Part shown: one piece after another, positions 63,116 to 64,000 of the stretch | Layout of the letters: every line of letters begins with the position of its first letter | How positions within the stretch are numbered: position 1 is the first letter of the stretch | Assembly (NCBI RefSeq): GCF_019880365.1 | Contig: NZ_CP082271.1 | Location: 3,348,001-3,412,000 of the forward strand | Source of the DNA: Pseudomonas sp. DNDY-54 | GTDB lineage: Bacteria; Pseudomonadota; Gammaproteobacteria; Pseudomonadales; Pseudomonadaceae | Direction: 5' to 3' | DNA: 64,000 nt | The notes under the pieces: generated by a model | The model's input: only the letters and a program-made list of their open reading frames with translations | Told to the model about the DNA's origin: nothing | Database searches by the model: none | Program-made: the position numbers and the translations under genes

Positions 63116-63961
63116 CTACTCCAAAGTGCCCGAGACGATAAGGGGCGCGGTAAATCGGCGGTGGTTCAGCAGCGGCATGTGCCGGCGCGTCGCCGCCTGT
63201 TCGGCAGCGTCTCGCCCGGCAACCAGAACCGCTTCGCCAGTGGCATGCTCGCTCAATACGCGCCCCCAGTAATCCACGATAGACGAGTGACCATGGGTCA
63301 GCCGCCCTCCAGGGTGTTCACCACCCTGCGCTGCGGCCAGCATATAGCATTGAGTCTCGATGGCCCGCGTGCGTATCAACATCTCCCAATGCGCCTGCCC
63401 GGTCACGGTGGTGAACGCCGACGGGGCGCTTATCAGTTCGGCGCCGGCTAATCGCAGTGCGGAATACAGTTCAGCGAAACGCAGGTCGTAACATACCGTC
63501 ATCCCCAACCGGCCCACTGGCGTATCCACCACGACCAACCGCTCTCCCGCTGCGTAATTGTCAGATTCCCGATAGCGCCCGTGTGCATCACTGACGTCAG
63601 CGTCGAACAGATGCAGCTTGTCGTACCGCGCAATCCGATCGCCTTGGTCATCGATCAACAACGAGCAGGCCCGGACCATTGCCTCTGGCTGGTCATCTGG
63701 CGGGAGGGGTAGCGTACCGGCCACTATCCATAATTGGAGGTCTCGCGCGGCCCGCTTCAACCACGGCAAGATCGGTCCCCGCCCTTCGGCTTCGGCGTAC
63801 CCGACCGCCGCCAAGTCGGTTCGTCCCATGGCGGCAAAATTCTCGGGCAGTACCACGAGTTGGGCGCCGGCCCCGGCCGCACCCTCAAGGAGCCGCCGGG
63901 CATGCGCAAGATTAGTCTGGATATCGGCCTGGCTGGCCATCTGGATAACGGCTAGGGTCAT
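63116..63961 (-). CDS. Carbon-nitrogen (nitrilase-family) hydrolase
   Basis: The 281 aa protein is a nitrilase-superfamily amidase with the Glu-Lys-Cys triad: Glu in LPENFAAM (about residue 40), Lys in DKLHLFDAD and Cys in VCYDLRF (about residue 155). It is near the Nit1/YhcX-type branch, and deaminated glutathione is one possible substrate; this is not shown. A GGGGGAG site lies upstream. The start overlaps the end of the next gene upstream (ATGA). Confidence 0.92.
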   Translation of the reverse strand: MTLAVIQMASQADIQTNLAHARRLLEGAAGAGAQLVVLPENFAAMGRTDLAAVGYAEAEGRGPILPWLKRAARDLQLWIVAGTLPLPPDDQPEAMVRACSLLIDDQGDRIARYDKLHLFDADVSDAHGRYRESDNYAAGERLVVVDTPVGRLGMTVCYDLRFAELYSALRLAGAELISAPSAFTTVTGQAHWEMLIRTRAIETQCYMLAAAQGGEHPGGRLTHGHSSIVDYWGRVLSEHATGEAVLVAGRDAAEQAATRRHMPLLNHRRFTAPLIVSGTLE

Positions 63962-64000
63962 GGTTGGGCACGCTCCCCCGCGCGAGATGAAGCAACCGGC
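63958..64000 (-). CDS. Probable C-terminal tail of YhdP family protein (partial)
   Basis: Upstream of the hydrolase the minus strand has an open frame (…PVASSRAGERAQP) ending in a TGA that overlaps the hydrolase ATG. In pseudomonads yhdP, a large AsmA-like envelope protein, lies here. Only 13 codons are visible, so identity rests on context. Confidence 0.35.
   Translation of the reverse strand, partial: PVASSRAGERAQP

Overview
The window is chromosomal DNA of a Pseudomonas-type gammaproteobacterium, most likely of the Stutzerimonas (P. stutzeri) group. The evidence is protein-level similarity to Pseudomonas division, cell-wall and Mla proteins, high GC, the fused CysNC, AlgW, and the order rpoN-hpf-ptsN-rapZ-ptsO. 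No database search was run, so the genus is an inference. Most of the window is conserved core genome. The one clearly accessory stretch is a type IV pilin locus at about 33.7-37.8 kb.

Region by region: (1) 1-16.6 kb, minus strand: a complete division and cell wall (dcw) cluster, mraZ-rsmH-ftsL-ftsI-murE-murF-mraY-murD-ftsW-murG-murC-ddlB-ftsQ-ftsA-ftsZ, with almost every junction overlapping and ftsZ cut by the left edge. It is read from a strong promoter followed by three 10-bp-spaced MraZ-type repeats. (2) 16.8-17.1 kb: the RNase P RNA gene. (3) 17.2-21.6 kb: rsmI, and divergently lpoA-yraN-diaA-dolP (outer-membrane lipoproteins and a SIS protein). (4) 21.7-26.5 kb, minus strand: sspB-sspA, the cytochrome bc1 operon petABC and rplM-rpsI. 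(5) 26.9-29.6 kb: an aldo/keto reductase, a CbiM-like membrane protein, and yacG-coaE. (6) 29.9-37.6 kb: pilD-pilC-pilB on the minus strand. Divergently on the plus strand lie a very short pilin (61 codons) behind a sigma-54 promoter, a secreted six-cysteine protein, and a three-gene ABC transporter operon. Three copies of a REP-like element flank this block. (7) 37.8-43.5 kb: ytoQ, sulfate activation genes cysD-cysNC, a Nif3-family protein and the periplasmic protease algW. (8) 43.6-52.2 kb, minus strand: hisC, hisD, hisG, murA, ibaG, a PsiE-like gene and the mlaFEDCB phospholipid transport operon. (9) 52.4-59.5 kb, plus strand: kdsD-kdsC-lptC-lptA-lptB (Kdo synthesis and LPS export) followed by rpoN-hpf-ptsN-rapZ-ptsO (sigma-54 and the nitrogen phosphotransferase system). 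(10) 59.6-64 kb: pmbA, darP, tldD, a nitrilase-family hydrolase, and the tail of an upstream gene, probably yhdP.

The theme is envelope construction: peptidoglycan precursors and septation (dcw, murA, lpoA), LPS (kds, lpt), outer-membrane lipid asymmetry (mla), envelope stress sensing (algW, dolP) and pili. Sigma-54, encoded at 55.9 kb, probably drives the short pilin promoter at 34.17 kb.

The most interesting observation is the pilin locus. The mature pilin would be only about 52 residues, followed by a separate secreted cysteine-rich partner and an ABC transporter trio. This resembles split pilins of Geobacter and pilGHI of Myxococcus rather than a normal Pseudomonas PilA. Those parallels rest on gene layout and sequence features seen here and need similarity searches and genetics to confirm.
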